Shown: positions 44,145 through 54,008, counted from the first letter of the stretch. The stretch is 64,000 nt of DNA from Arthrobacter ruber (GCF_002954225.1 NZ_PPTH01000015.1:310001-374000), one strand, 5' to 3'. Numbers and translations are program-made. The notes: generated by a model from the sequence alone, not told the origin.

Positions 44145-44388
44145 TGCGCTGGGACGACGACCAGCACCACCGGCAAGGACAACCTGCACCAGCAGGAATG
44201 ACAACGCACAACAGGAGTCGACCGGCACCGCGCATTCGCGGTCCTCGGTAGTGGTCTCCGGAACGCATCGAGACGATGCTGCTCCGTGGATCTCGATCGA
44301 AGACCGGGTGCTGTGGGCCGTCCAGCAGGGACGGAACCCACGACGGGTGCCGATTGCCTCCGATACCCCAGAAACGGAGGTGACTCTC
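44145..44388 (+). promoter_or_regulatory. Long pnp leader region with hairpin and possible short ORF
   Basis: This 244-base gap holds a perfect ACCGCG-CATT-CGCGGT hairpin (44227-44242) and a 17-codon open frame (ATG 44198 to TAG 44251, [17 protein letters not shown]) of uncertain reality. I could not place a clear promoter. In other bacteria the pnp leader is the site of autoregulation through RNase III and PNPase; a similar role here is conjecture. The start of pnp has GGAGG at 44376-44380. Confidence 0.4.
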
Positions 44389-46653
44389 TTGGAGGGTCCC
44401 GAAATCCAGTTCGCCGAAGCAGTGATCGACAACGGTCGCTTCGGAACACGCACCGTCCGCTTCGAGACCGGGCGCCTCGCCCAGCAGGCCGCCGGCTCCG
44501 CCATGGTCTACATCGACGAGGACACCGCGCTGCTCTCGGCCACCACCGCGGGCAAGCAGCCGCGCGAAGGCTTCGACTTCTTCCCCCTGACGGTCGACGT
44601 CGAGGAGCGCATGTACGCCGCTGGCCGCATCCCGGGCTCGTTCTTCCGCCGCGAGGGCCGCCCCTCCACCGAGGCCATCCTCGCGTGCCGCCTCATGGAC
44701 CGTCCGCTGCGCCCCGCGTTCGTCAAGGGCCTGCGCAACGAGGTCCAGGTCGTCGTGACCGTCCTCGCGATCAACCCCGACGTCCGCTACGACGTCGTCG
44801 CCATCAACGCGGCCTCCATGTCCACCCAGCTGTCCGGCCTGCCCTTCTCCGGCCCGATCGGCGGCGTGCGCGTGGCCCTCGTGTCCGACGGCAGCGGCGC
44901 CGACCAGTGGATCGCCTTCCCCAAGCACTCCGAGCTCGAGAACTCCGTCTTCGACATGGTCGTCGCCGGACGCATCGCCGGTGACGACGTCGCGATCATG
45001 ATGGTCGAGGCCGAGGCCACCGACAACTCCTGGACCCTCATCAAGGAGAACGGCGCCACGGCCCCCACCGAGGAGATCGTCGCCGACGGCCTCGAGGCCG
45101 CGAAGCCCTTCATCCGCGCCCTGTGCGAGGCGCAGGCAGACCTCGCGGGCCGTGCCGCGAAGCCGACCGTCGAGTTCCCGATCTTCCTGGACTACCAGGA
45201 CGACGTGTACGAGGCGATCGAGGCCGCCGGGTCCGAGAAGCTCACGCAGGTCTTCCAGATCGCCGACAAGCAGGAGCGCGGCGCCGCGACCGACGCCCTG
45301 AAGTCCGAGCTCATGGACTCCCTCGGCGGCCAGTTCGAGGGACGCGAGAAGGAGCTGTCCGCAGCCTTCCGCTCGCTCAACAAGGCCGTCGTCCGCCAGC
45401 GCATCCTCAAGGACCAGGTCCGTATCGACGGCCGTGGCCTGAGCGACATCCGCAAGCTCACCGCCGAGGTCGAGGTCCTGCCGCGCGTGCACGGCTCCGC
45501 GATCTTCGAGCGCGGCGAGACCCAGATCATGGGCGTCACCACGCTGAACATGCTCAAGATGGAGCAGCAGATCGACTCGCTGTCGCCCGTCACGCGCAAG
45601 CGCTACATGCACAACTACAACTTCCCGCCCTACTCCACCGGTGAGACCGGCCGCGTCGGTTCGCCGAAGCGCCGCGAGATCGGCCACGGAGCACTGGCAG
45701 AGCGCGCCCTCGTGCCCGTCCTGCCGACCCGCGAGGAGTTCCCCTACGCGATCCGCCAGGTCTCCGAGGCGCTGAGCTCCAACGGCTCGACGTCGATGGG
45801 CTCGGTCTGCGCCTCGACGCTGTCGCTGCTCAACGCGGGCGTGCCCCTCCGGGCGCCCGTCGCGGGCATCGCCATGGGCCTCGTGTCCGACGTCGTCGAC
45901 GGCCAGACGCGCTACGCGGCGCTGACCGACATCCTGGGAGCCGAGGACGCCTTCGGCGACATGGACTTCAAGGTCGCCGGCACGTCCGAGTTCGTCACCG
46001 CGATCCAGCTCGACACCAAGCTCGACGGCATCCCCGCCTCGGTGCTCGCCGCCGCGCTGAAGCAGGCGCGCGAGGCGCGCCTGCACATCCTCGGTGTCCT
46101 GCAGGCCGCGATCGACGCCCCGGACGAGCTCTCCGAGTTCGCGCCGCGCATCATCTCGGTCAAGATCCCCGTGGACAAGATCGGCGAGGTCATCGGCCCC
46201 AAGGGCAAGATGATCAACCAGATCCAGGAGGACACCGGAGCGGACATCTCCATCGAGGACGACGGCACCGTGCTGATCGGCGCCACGAACGGCGAGTCGG
46301 CCGAGGCCGCCCGCGCCGCCGTGAACGCCATCGCGAACCCGCAGGTCCCCGAGATCGGTGAGCGCTACCTGGGCACGGTCGTCAAGACCACGACCTTCGG
46401 CGCCTTCGTCTCGCTGACCCCGGGCAAGGACGGCCTTCTGCACATCTCCGAGCTGCGCAAGCTCGCCGGCGGCAAGCGCGTCGACAACGTCGACGAGATC
46501 GTCTCCGTGGGCCAGAAGGTCCAGGTCGAGATCACCAAGGTCGACGACCGCGGAAAGCTCTCGCTCTCGCCCGTCGTCGCCGAGGAGTCCGCAGGGACGT
46601 CCGAGGACGCCGGTATCGAACTGCCCGAGCCGGCAGCGGGCGACGACGACTGA
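44389..46653 (+). CDS. pnp: Polyribonucleotide nucleotidyltransferase (PNPase)
   Basis: A 754-residue PNPase/GPSI, the phosphorolytic 3'-5' exoribonuclease. Two RNase PH domains are present (first with [18 protein letters not shown]; second with [19 protein letters not shown] and EILP-like [14 protein letters not shown] and [10 protein letters not shown], the catalytic aspartates), an all-helical linker, a KH domain ([20 protein letters not shown]) and an S1 domain ([20 protein letters not shown]). The start is a TTG 8 bases after GGAGG; a GTG three codons earlier overlaps that site. The acidic tail ends AAGDDD. Confidence 0.97.
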   Translation: MEGPEIQFAEAVIDNGRFGTRTVRFETGRLAQQAAGSAMVYIDEDTALLSATTAGKQPREGFDFFPLTVDVEERMYAAGRIPGSFFRREGRPSTEAILACRLMDRPLRPAFVKGLRNEVQVVVTVLAINPDVRYDVVAINAASMSTQLSGLPFSGPIGGVRVALVSDGSGADQWIAFPKHSELENSVFDMVVAGRIAGDDVAIMMVEAEATDNSWTLIKENGATAPTEEIVADGLEAAKPFIRALCEAQADLAGRAAKPTVEFPIFLDYQDDVYEAIEAAGSEKLTQVFQIADKQERGAATDALKSELMDSLGGQFEGREKELSAAFRSLNKAVVRQRILKDQVRIDGRGLSDIRKLTAEVEVLPRVHGSAIFERGETQIMGVTTLNMLKMEQQIDSLSPVTRKRYMHNYNFPPYSTGETGRVGSPKRREIGHGALAERALVPVLPTREEFPYAIRQVSEALSSNGSTSMGSVCASTLSLLNAGVPLRAPVAGIAMGLVSDVVDGQTRYAALTDILGAEDAFGDMDFKVAGTSEFVTAIQLDTKLDGIPASVLAAALKQAREARLHILGVLQAAIDAPDELSEFAPRIISVKIPVDKIGEVIGPKGKMINQIQEDTGADISIEDDGTVLIGATNGESAEAARAAVNAIANPQVPEIGERYLGTVVKTTTFGAFVSLTPGKDGLLHISELRKLAGGKRVDNVDEIVSVGQKVQVEITKVDDRGKLSLSPVVAEESAGTSEDAGIELPEPAAGDDD

Positions 46654-46690
46654 TCCGTCGCCCGCTCGACCTGAGCGGCCCATGGCCTGC

Positions 46691-46732
46691 GGCCCCGGCG
46701 CCTACCGATCGAACTCGGTCGGCGCCGGGGCC
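46691..46732 (+). terminator. Long hairpin after pnp
   Basis: Outer arms GGCCCCGGCGCC (46691-46702) and GGCGCCGGGGCC (46721-46732) pair perfectly; inner ACCGA (46704-46708) and TCGGT (46715-46719) extend the stem to 17 pairs around TCGAAC. No T-tract. It lies between pnp and the M16 gene and is probably a terminator or an mRNA end-protecting structure. Confidence 0.75.
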
Positions 46733-46765
46733 GTCGGCCTTCCCAGAACTCCCAGAAAGACCAGC

Positions 46766-48136
46766 ATGTCCCTGTCCTCCGTAGTGTCCCTGCCCCTGCT
46801 GCCGACGCCCCGCACGGGGTCCGACGGCCTCGACCCCACCTTCGTGTCGGGCGATCCGGGAGGCAACGTCGTGCGCCGCAGCGTGCTGCCCGGGGGAGTG
46901 CGCGTGCTCACCGAGGCGATGCCGGGGCAGCGTTCGGCGACGATCGGCTTCTGGGTGGGCGTCGGTTCCCGTGACGAGGCCGAGGGCCAGCACGGCAGCA
47001 CGCACTTCCTCGAGCACCTGCTGTTCAAGGGCACCTCGCGCCGCAGCGCCATGGACATCGCGTCCGCCTTCGACGAGGTGGGCGGCGAATCGAACGCGGC
47101 CACCGCGAAGGAGAACACCTGCTACTACGCGCGGGTGCTGGACTCGGACCTGCCCATGGCCATCGACGTCATCGCGGACATGGTGACCTCGGCCGTGCTC
47201 GACCCGGACGAGCTCGAGCAGGAGCGCGACGTCATCCTCGAGGAGATCGCGATGGACAGCGACGACCCGGCGGACGTCGCCCACGAGAAGTTCGTGGAGC
47301 TCGTGCTGGGCGACCACCCGCTCGGCCGACCCATCGGCGGGACCCCCGAGGCCATCCGTGCGGTCCCGCGGGAGTCCGTCCTCGCCCACTACCGGCGCTA
47401 CTACACGCCCGCCGAACTGGTGGTCACCGCCGCCGGAGGCCTCGACCACGACGTCGTCTGCCGGCTCGTGCAGGAGGCACTCGAGACAGCGGGGTGGACG
47501 CTCGACGAGGGCGCCCTGCCGGTCGCGCGCCGATCCACCACCGAGGCCCAGGTGCAGGGCGCCACGGGTACCCACGTGATCCGCCGGGCCGTCGAGCAGT
47601 CCAACATCCTCATCGGCTGCCCGTCCCTCACCGCCACCGACGAGCGCCGCTTCGCCATGAGCGTCCTGAACGCCGTCCTCGGCGGCGGCATGTCCTCCCG
47701 CCTCTTCCAGGAGATCCGGGAGAAGCGAGGCCTGGTCTACTCCACCTACTCCTTCTCGGCCTCCTACGCCGACGCCGGCTACTTCGGCATGTACGCCGGC
47801 TGCTCGCCCGCCAAGACGGGGCAGGTCATCGCGCTCCTCGGCGCCGAACTGGACCGGCTGGCCGCCGACGGCATCGACGCCGAGGAGCTCCGCAAGGCCG
47901 TCGGGCAGCTCTCGGGCGGGCTCGTCATGGCCCTGGAGGACAGCAGCTCCCGCATGTCCCGCCTCGGTCGCTCGGAACTGGTGTCGGGGGAGTTCGTCGA
48001 CATGGACACCTCGCTCGACCGGATCCGGTCCGTCACGGCCGGGGAGGTGCAGTCGCTGGCCCGTGAGCTCGCGGCCGCACCGCGCACCACGGTCGTCGTC
48101 GGGCCGTTCGACTCCGAGGCCGACTTCACGCGCTGA
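46766..48136 (+). CDS. M16-family zinc metallopeptidase
   Basis: A 456-residue M16B (pitrilysin/mitochondrial processing peptidase-like) protein of two repeated domains. The inverted zinc motif HxxEH is His80-Phe-Leu-Glu83-His84 in STHFLEHLLFKGT, with the third ligand Glu in the downstream helix (LEQERDVILEEIAMD). The second half contains GGGMSSRLFQEIREKRGLVY, needed for substrate binding. Homologues follow pnp in most actinobacteria (Rv2782c, PepR-like). It may act as a cytosolic peptidase; its targets are unknown. The ATG follows AGAAAGACC. Confidence 0.93.
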   Translation: MSLSSVVSLPLLPTPRTGSDGLDPTFVSGDPGGNVVRRSVLPGGVRVLTEAMPGQRSATIGFWVGVGSRDEAEGQHGSTHFLEHLLFKGTSRRSAMDIASAFDEVGGESNAATAKENTCYYARVLDSDLPMAIDVIADMVTSAVLDPDELEQERDVILEEIAMDSDDPADVAHEKFVELVLGDHPLGRPIGGTPEAIRAVPRESVLAHYRRYYTPAELVVTAAGGLDHDVVCRLVQEALETAGWTLDEGALPVARRSTTEAQVQGATGTHVIRRAVEQSNILIGCPSLTATDERRFAMSVLNAVLGGGMSSRLFQEIREKRGLVYSTYSFSASYADAGYFGMYAGCSPAKTGQVIALLGAELDRLAADGIDAEELRKAVGQLSGGLVMALEDSSSRMSRLGRSELVSGEFVDMDTSLDRIRSVTAGEVQSLARELAAAPRTTVVVGPFDSEADFTR

Positions 48137-48145
48137 AGGGCGCGG

Positions 48146-48406
48146 TCAGCCGCCGGCGAAGGGCGGCAGGACGTCGAGCACGTCGTCGTCCTGCAGGACG
48201 GTCGCGGGATCGCGCAACGCCACCTCGTTGAGCAGGAAGCTGCTGCGCTCCAGGACCCTCGCGAGGGACGGGGCGCCCGCTGCGGAAGGACGCTCGCGCA
48301 GCCCGTCGAGCACCGCGGCGAGGGTCCGTCCGCCGGGCAGGCGCTCCTCGTCCACGCCCGTCGCGGCCCTGGCCGCACCGAAGTACCGCACCAGCACGTC
48401 AGCCAC
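48146..48406 (-). CDS. moaD: Molybdopterin synthase sulfur-carrier subunit MoaD
   Basis: An 86-residue ubiquitin-like sulfur carrier. It opens with VLVRYFGAARAATG and ends in the essential FAGG tail, the C-terminal Gly-Gly that is thiocarboxylated. With MoaE it converts cPMP to molybdopterin. The GTG start overlaps the moaA end by 8 bases, so moaA and moaD are coupled on the minus strand. It converges on the M16 gene with 9 bases between stops. Confidence 0.93.
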   Translation of the reverse strand: MADVLVRYFGAARAATGVDEERLPGGRTLAAVLDGLRERPSAAGAPSLARVLERSSFLLNEVALRDPATVLQDDDVLDVLPPFAGG

Positions 48407-49478
48407 CGATGGCGCTCATCGACCGGTCGGGCTGCACGAAGTCCTCGGCGCCGAGGCCCGTATGATCCATGCCGTGCGCGCGGGGCTTCAGCCACATGGC
48501 CTCGCGCCAGCGCCGGGCGACGGCGTCGTCGTCCGCGCCGGAGCGCAGGAGCCCCCGCAGGTCGGTCTCCTCGCGGGAGAAGAGGCAGCTCATCACCTTG
48601 CCCTCCGCGGTGACGCGCGTGCGGCGGCAGTCGGCGCAGAAGGGTTCGGTCACCGACGCGATGATGCCCACGGTGCCGAGGACGACGTCGGGGGTCTCCC
48701 TGGCCCGGACCTCCCACCGCTCGGCGGGGGCGCCGTCGCGCGTGCGCGGATCGGGGGTGAGGACGAAGCGGGTCTCGACGAGCGCGCGCATCTCGGCGGC
48801 CGTGACCATGCCCTCCTTCGTCCAGCCGTGGTCGGCGTCCAGGGGCATCTGCTCGATGAAGCGCAGCTCGAAGCCGCGGGCCACCGCCCATGCCACGAGC
48901 TCGGGCGCCTCGTGGTCGTTGATGCCGCGCATGAGCACCGCGTTGATCTTCACGAGCCCGAGACCGGCGTCCGCCGCGGCCTCGATGCCCTTGAGGACGC
49001 GGTCCAGGAAGGGTCGCCGGGTCAGTTGCGCGAACGTCTCGGGGTGCAGGGAGTCCATCGAGACGTTGATGCGCGTCAGGCCGGCGTCCTTGAGCTGCAC
49101 GGCCCGGCGGTCCAGGCCCAGGGCGTTGGTGGTCATGGAGATGGGCAGCGCGGGATGCCCCGTGCGGATGTCCCGGATGATCTCCAGCAGGTCTGCGCGC
49201 ACGAGCGGTTCCCCGCCGGTGAGGCGCAGTTCGCGGATCCCGAGCAGATCGACGCCGATGCGGACCAGCCGTACGATCTCCTCGCGGGAGAGCACCTGGT
49301 CCTTCTGCAGCCAGTTGAGGCCCTCGGCGGGCATGCAGTAGGTGCACCGCAGGTTGCACTTGTCCGTGAGGGACAGGCGCATGTCGGTCGCCTGCCGGCC
49401 GTGGATGTCCAGGAGTCCCCGGCCTGCGTCCGCAGTGGCAGCGTGGGCACCGCGCGGCATCCCCAGGTGTACTCCCAT
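48399..49478 (-). CDS. moaA: GTP 3',8-cyclase MoaA
   Basis: A 359-residue radical SAM enzyme, first step of molybdopterin synthesis. The SAM-cluster motif is Cys41, Cys45, Cys48 in DKCNLRCTYCMPAEGLN. The C-terminal second [4Fe-4S] site has CADC plus a later cysteine in VMSCLF. The family C-terminal Gly-Gly (SAIGG) is present. TACCCT ends 6 bases before the ATG, so the transcript is probably leaderless. The divergent neighbour is the molybdoenzyme gene; the 194 bases between (49479-49672) hold no recognised molybdenum riboswitch. Confidence 0.96.
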   Translation of the reverse strand: MGVHLGMPRGAHAATADAGRGLLDIHGRQATDMRLSLTDKCNLRCTYCMPAEGLNWLQKDQVLSREEIVRLVRIGVDLLGIRELRLTGGEPLVRADLLEIIRDIRTGHPALPISMTTNALGLDRRAVQLKDAGLTRINVSMDSLHPETFAQLTRRPFLDRVLKGIEAAADAGLGLVKINAVLMRGINDHEAPELVAWAVARGFELRFIEQMPLDADHGWTKEGMVTAAEMRALVETRFVLTPDPRTRDGAPAERWEVRARETPDVVLGTVGIIASVTEPFCADCRRTRVTAEGKVMSCLFSREETDLRGLLRSGADDDAVARRWREAMWLKPRAHGMDHTGLGAEDFVQPDRSMSAIGG

Positions 49479-49672
49479 GGAACGAGGGTACGCCCTCCGG
49501 CAGGCGGCGCCCTATCCGGGCGGCAGGGGACGCCCCGGCTGGTCCTCGGCGCCGGAATGGGGTAGGACGGCCGCCCCGACAGGACCGGGGAACCGGGTGG
49601 GGGCGGCAGTCGTGTAACGGTGGGTCCCTGCCCGGCAACGCGCCGTCGCCGGGATCCCAGGGGAAGGCAGGA

Positions 49673-51223
49673 ATGATTCGACAGCGGACATGGGCGGCGG
49701 TGTCGGGCGCCCTCGCCGTCGGGCTCGGTGTGATCGGCGGGGAGCTGGCCGCGGCCGCCCTGAGTCCCTCCGTGACGCCGGTCAGCGCCGTCGGCTCCGC
49801 CGTGACCGACGGCCTGCCGCCGGGCGTGAAGGACTGGGCCATCGCCTGGTTCGGCACCGCGGACAAGGCGGTCCTGCTGGGGGCGATCGCGCTCGTCATC
49901 GCGGTCCTCGCCCTCGTCGCCGGCGTGCTGGAGCACCGCAGGCGTTTCGCCGGTCGGGCGGTGGTCCTCGGCTTCGGCGTCCTCGGCGTCCTCGCCGTGG
50001 CATCGCGCCCGCAGTCCTCCCTGGTGTCCTTCGTGGCGCCCGTTCTCGCCGCGGTGCTGGCGGTGCTCGTCCTCGATGCCCTCGTGCGCTCTCTCGGGTC
50101 CTGGACCAGGGCGGCCGGGACCGACACCGAGGGCTCCACCCCGGCACGCCGGCGGTTCCTGCAGGGCGCGGGAGGCGCGGCGGTGGTGGCTGCCGCGACG
50201 GGCGCCGCGGCTGCCGGGGTGCGCTCGTCGCAGTCCACGGTGGCGCAGCAGCGCGCCGCCCTCCGCCTTCCCGCCCCTGCGGACGTCACCCCGCCTCCCG
50301 AGGGGTCCGTCGTCCCCGACGGCGCGGACCTCGAGGTGGAGGGCATCACGGAGCTGGTGACGCCCTCCGACGACTTCTACCGGATCGACACCGCCCTCGT
50401 GGTACCCGTCGTCGATCCGGCGCAGTGGTCCCTGAAGGTCACCGGGCTCGTGGACCGCGAGGTGGAGATCACGCTCGACGAACTGCTCGCCCTGCCCCTC
50501 ATCGAGCGCCACATCACCCTCGCGTGCGTGTCCAACACCGTGGGCGGGGACCTCACGGGCAACGCCCGCTGGCTCGGCTGGCCGGTCCGCGAGCTCCTGG
50601 CCCGCGCCGGCGTGCAGGCGGGCGCGGACATGGTGCTGTCGCGGAGCGTCGACGGGTTCACCGCCGGCACGCCCCTGGAGGCCCTGACCGACGCACGCGA
50701 CTCCCTGCTCGCGGTCGGCATGAACGGCGAAGCCCTGCCGGTCGAGCACGGCTTCCCGGTCCGGCTCGTGGTCCCCGGACTCTACGGTTTCGTGTCCGCG
50801 ACGAAGTGGGTGAGCGAGCTGAAGGTCACCCGCTTCGCCGACGACCGCGCGTACTGGTCCACGCGCGGCTGGTCCGAGCGGGGCCCCGTCAAGACCTCCT
50901 CCCGCATCGACGTGCCGCGCTCCGGCGCGCGCATCCCGGCGGGCGACGTCGTCGTGGGCGGCGTGGCCTGGGCCCAGCGACGGGGAGTGGAGGCCGTGGA
51001 GGTGAGGGTCGACGGCGGCCCCTGGCAGCGCGCGACACTCGCCCGGCCGATCTCCGCCGACACCTGGTGCCAGTACAGCACCACGCTGCGGCTGGACGCC
51101 GGCTCCCACACCCTCCAGGCACGTACCGTCGACCGCACGGGGGACGTCCAGTCCGAGGCGTCCGTGGAGCCGGCGCCTGACGGGGCGGAGGGACTGCACA
51201 CGGTAACGTTCACGGTGACCTAG
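49673..51223 (+). CDS. Membrane-anchored sulfite oxidase-like molybdoenzyme
   Basis: A 516-residue protein. Four helices (about 6-30, 65-86, 93-110 and 115-137) precede a twin-arginine motif RRRFLQ (159-164) and a fifth hydrophobic stretch (about 163-183). The molybdopterin domain follows; Cys285 in TLACVSNTVGG is the expected molybdenum ligand, and a C-terminal Mo-co dimerisation domain ends at residue 516. The internal Tat signal implies that the last helix and the folded cofactor domain use the Tat system. Electron acceptor and substrate are unknown. The ATG follows GGGAAGGCAGGA. Confidence 0.9.
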   Translation: MIRQRTWAAVSGALAVGLGVIGGELAAAALSPSVTPVSAVGSAVTDGLPPGVKDWAIAWFGTADKAVLLGAIALVIAVLALVAGVLEHRRRFAGRAVVLGFGVLGVLAVASRPQSSLVSFVAPVLAAVLAVLVLDALVRSLGSWTRAAGTDTEGSTPARRRFLQGAGGAAVVAAATGAAAAGVRSSQSTVAQQRAALRLPAPADVTPPPEGSVVPDGADLEVEGITELVTPSDDFYRIDTALVVPVVDPAQWSLKVTGLVDREVEITLDELLALPLIERHITLACVSNTVGGDLTGNARWLGWPVRELLARAGVQAGADMVLSRSVDGFTAGTPLEALTDARDSLLAVGMNGEALPVEHGFPVRLVVPGLYGFVSATKWVSELKVTRFADDRAYWSTRGWSERGPVKTSSRIDVPRSGARIPAGDVVVGGVAWAQRRGVEAVEVRVDGGPWQRATLARPISADTWCQYSTTLRLDAGSHTLQARTVDRTGDVQSEASVEPAPDGAEGLHTVTFTVT

Positions 51224-51276
51224 ACCACCGGGTCGGCCCTCCTGCACCGGGCCGCCGGCCGACGCGGAAGGCAGCC

Positions 51277-52581
51277 ATGAGAAGAACCGTCGACGAACAC
51301 CGGGCCGCCGTCGCCGGGCTCCTGCGCTGGAGCAGCGGGTACGACGGTGCCGGGGCAGAGGTCCTGCCGCTCGCCGCGGCGCTGGGTCGGGCACTGGCCG
51401 GGGACGTCGCCGCGCCGGTGAGCCTGCCGCCCTTCGCCAATTCCCAGATGGACGGCTACGCGGTCCACGCCGACGACCTCGCCGGCAGGGACGCCTTCGA
51501 GGTCGCCGACGCCATCCCCGCCGGCTCCGTGCCGCCGGCCCTGGCACCGGGCACCGCCGCGCCGATCATGACGGGCGCCATGCTGCCCGAGGGCGCCGCC
51601 GCCGTGGTGCCCATCGAACGCGCCGACCCGGCGCAGTTCCACTCCGCCACGGACAGGGCCCGCGGACCCGTCACCGTCCGGCTCCCCGCCGGCATCGACG
51701 CCGGCCTGTTCGTCCGGAACGCCGGCAGCGACATCGCCGAGGGGGAGGCGGCGCTCCGGGCAGGCACGCTGCTCGGCCCCGCCCAGCTCGGTCTCCTCGC
51801 CGCGTGCGGTGTCGGCGAGGTGCCCGTCCGTCCCCGCTTCCGCGTGCTGCTGCTCTCCACGGGTGACGAGGTCGCCGAGCCCGGCGCCCCGCTGGCCCCC
51901 GGCTCGATCTACGACGCCAACACCACGCTCCTGGAGGCGGCCCTGCGCGAGGCCGGGGCCGAGGTCTCCCGCCACCGGCTCCTCGGCGACGACCCGGCGG
52001 TGCTGCGCGACGCCTTCGGGGCCATCCCCGCCGGCAGCACCCACCTGGTCCTCTCCACGGGAGGCATCAGCCAGGGTGCGTACGAGGTGGTGAAGCAGGC
52101 GCTGGCCGACAGCAGCGTGGAGTTCTCCTCCGTCGCGATGCAACCGGGCGGCCCGCAGGCCCACGGCACCATCTCGGGCATCCCGTTCCTCGGGTTCCCC
52201 GGCAACCCCGTCAGTGCGATCGTCTCGTTCGAGATGTTCCTGCGCCCGGCCCTGCACCAGCTGACCGGCGTGCCCGCCCCGCGCCCGGTGCTGGAGGCAG
52301 TCCTCGTCGACGCCCTCGACAGTCCCCGCGCGAAGCACCAGCTGCGGCGCGGGCTCTACCGCGACGGCAAGGTGGCACTCGTCGGCGGGCCCGACTCCCA
52401 CCTCCTGCACGCCCTCGCCGCCTCCAACTGCCTGGTGCACGTCCCGGAGGGCGTCGCCGCGCTCGCCCCGGGGGACCGCGTCGAGGTCACGCTCATGGGC
52501 CCGGTGCCCACGGACCCCTTCGCCGTCGAGGACGTGCTCGTGCTGGACGAGGCCGGTACGGATGCGGCCGGCACTGGTTGA
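51277..52581 (+). CDS. moeA: Molybdopterin molybdenumtransferase MoeA
   Basis: A 434-residue MoeA that inserts molybdenum into adenylylated molybdopterin. Typical blocks are [20 protein letters not shown], the MPT-binding [20 protein letters not shown] and [14 protein letters not shown], and [19 protein letters not shown]. The length is a little above the usual 400-410 because of a C-terminal extension. The ATG follows GGAAGGCAGCC. It is the first of four cofactor genes read rightwards. Confidence 0.96.
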   Translation: MRRTVDEHRAAVAGLLRWSSGYDGAGAEVLPLAAALGRALAGDVAAPVSLPPFANSQMDGYAVHADDLAGRDAFEVADAIPAGSVPPALAPGTAAPIMTGAMLPEGAAAVVPIERADPAQFHSATDRARGPVTVRLPAGIDAGLFVRNAGSDIAEGEAALRAGTLLGPAQLGLLAACGVGEVPVRPRFRVLLLSTGDEVAEPGAPLAPGSIYDANTTLLEAALREAGAEVSRHRLLGDDPAVLRDAFGAIPAGSTHLVLSTGGISQGAYEVVKQALADSSVEFSSVAMQPGGPQAHGTISGIPFLGFPGNPVSAIVSFEMFLRPALHQLTGVPAPRPVLEAVLVDALDSPRAKHQLRRGLYRDGKVALVGGPDSHLLHALAASNCLVHVPEGVAALAPGDRVEVTLMGPVPTDPFAVEDVLVLDEAGTDAAGTG

Positions 52582-52607
52582 ATGGACTCCGCAGAAAGGA
52601 TCCAGCC

Positions 52608-53105
52608 ATGAGCACCCCACCTCCCACCCCGCCGCCCGCGGACGCGCTGTCGCACGTCCGCGCCGACGGCACCGCCCACATGGTCGACGTCTCCGGCAAG
52701 CAGGCCACCGTCCGCCAGGCCGTCGCCGAGGCGACGCTCGAGACCACGCCCGACGTCGTCGCCCTCATCACAGAGGGGGACCTGCCGAAGGGCGACGCCC
52801 TCGCCGTCGCCCGGATCGCCGGCATCATGGCCGCGAAGCAGACGTCCTCGCTCATCCCGCTGTGCCACCCGCTCCCGCTGTCCAAGGTGACCGTGGACTT
52901 CGAGCCCGACGGCGGCGCCGTCCGGATCATCGCGCTCGTGCGGACCACCGCGCTCACGGGAGTCGAGATGGAGGCGCTCACGGCGGCGTCCGTGGCGGCC
53001 CTGACGCTGTACGACATGATCAAGGCCGTCGACAAGCACGCGGTCATCAACGGCACGCGCGTGGTGTCGAAGTCCGGCGGCAAGAGCGGGGACTGGAGCA
53101 TATGA
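52608..53105 (+). CDS. moaC: Cyclic pyranopterin monophosphate synthase MoaC
   Basis: A 165-residue MoaC, partner of MoaA. It has [20 protein letters not shown], the conserved [37 protein letters not shown] and the catalytic-lysine tail [12 protein letters not shown]. The short N terminus is rich in proline. The ATG of MSTPP follows GAAAGGA. Its stop overlaps the mog start. Confidence 0.96.
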   Translation: MSTPPPTPPPADALSHVRADGTAHMVDVSGKQATVRQAVAEATLETTPDVVALITEGDLPKGDALAVARIAGIMAAKQTSSLIPLCHPLPLSKVTVDFEPDGGAVRIIALVRTTALTGVEMEALTAASVAALTLYDMIKAVDKHAVINGTRVVSKSGGKSGDWSI

Positions 53106-53587
53106 CCGCCCTCCGCACCGCCGCCGTGGTCATCGCCTCCACCCGCGCGGCCGCCGGCGTCTACCAGGACGAGTGCGGGCCCGCGATCGCCGAGTGGCTC
53201 TACCGGCACGGCTTCGCCGTCACGGACGCCGTCGTGGTGCCCGACGGCGACGCCGTCGGGTCCGCGATCGGCGCCGCGCTCGAGGCGCGCCCGGCGGTCC
53301 TGATCACGAGCGGCGGGACCGGCCTGAGCCCCGACGACGCCACCCCCGAGCAGACCGCCCCCTACCTCACCCGCAGCCTCCCCGGCATCATGGAGGCCAT
53401 CCGCCGGGCAGGTGCGGACGCGGTCCCCACCGCCGTCCTCAGCCGCGGGCTGGCGGGCACCGCGGGCACGACCTTCGTCCTCAACCTGCCCGGATCGCCC
53501 GGCGGGGTGCGCGACGGGCTCGCCGTCCTCGCACCGCTCATCGACCACATCTGCTCCCAGCTGGAGGGCCACCATGACCACCGGTGA
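53102..53587 (+). CDS. mog: Molybdopterin adenylyltransferase (Mog/MoaB type)
   Basis: A 161-residue MogA/MoaB-fold protein that adenylylates molybdopterin before metal insertion. The MPT-binding loop is [19 protein letters not shown] and the later block is [16 protein letters not shown]. The N-terminal opening is [20 protein letters not shown]. The ATG overlaps the moaC stop, and the 3' end overlaps moaE by 14 bases. It is shorter than E. coli MogA, as in other actinobacteria. Confidence 0.93.
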   Translation: MTALRTAAVVIASTRAAAGVYQDECGPAIAEWLYRHGFAVTDAVVVPDGDAVGSAIGAALEARPAVLITSGGTGLSPDDATPEQTAPYLTRSLPGIMEAIRRAGADAVPTAVLSRGLAGTAGTTFVLNLPGSPGGVRDGLAVLAPLIDHICSQLEGHHDHR

Positions 53588-54008
53588 AGTGATCCACGCC
53601 GCCGTCGCCGCCACCCCGATCACCCCCGAGGAGGCCCACGCCGGCGTCGACTCCCCGTACTGCGGGGCCGTGGTCGGCTTCAGCGGCGTGGTGCGGGACC
53701 ATGACGGCGGGCGCTCCGTCGCGTCCCTGAGCTACTCCGCCCACCCGAGCGCCGAGCGGGTCATCCGCGAGGTCGCCGAGGAGATCGCCACCCGCCACGA
53801 CGGCGTCCGCATCTGGGTGGCCCACCGGATCGGACCCCTGGCCATCGGCGACCAGGCGCTCGTCGCCGCCGTCGGCGCCGCGCACCGCGGGGAGGCGTTC
53901 CGGGCCTGCTCGGACCTCGTGGACCTCGTCAAGGAACGCGTGCCCATCTGGAAGGAGCAGTTCTTCACGGACGGGACCGTGGAGTGGGTCGGCGCAGGGG
54001 AACAGTAG
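53574..54008 (+). CDS. moaE: Molybdopterin synthase catalytic subunit MoaE
   Basis: A 144-residue MoaE. The family blocks are GAVVGFSGVVRDHDGGRSV, YSAHPSAERVIREVAEEI, HRIGPLAIGDQALVAAVGAA and the catalytic-lysine tail LVKERVPIWKEQFF. Its partner MoaD is encoded on the opposite strand 5 kb to the left. The GGAGGGCC ribosome-binding site lies inside the end of mog. Its TAG stop is part of the TAGGGT that probably forms the dapB -10. Confidence 0.96.
   Translation: MTTGEVIHAAVAATPITPEEAHAGVDSPYCGAVVGFSGVVRDHDGGRSVASLSYSAHPSAERVIREVAEEIATRHDGVRIWVAHRIGPLAIGDQALVAAVGAAHRGEAFRACSDLVDLVKERVPIWKEQFFTDGTVEWVGAGEQ

Noticed and set aside
44198-44251. 17-codon ORF in the pnp leader as a firm gene
   Set aside because: Only a weak ribosome-binding site (AGCAGGA directly abutting the ATG), no recognisable peptide and no comparative data. 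Kept as a note under the leader instead of a CDS.
49479-49672. Molybdenum-cofactor riboswitch between moaA and the molybdoenzyme gene
   Set aside because: The moaA -10 lies directly at its start codon, leaving no leader on that side, and I could not fold the known motif on the other side.
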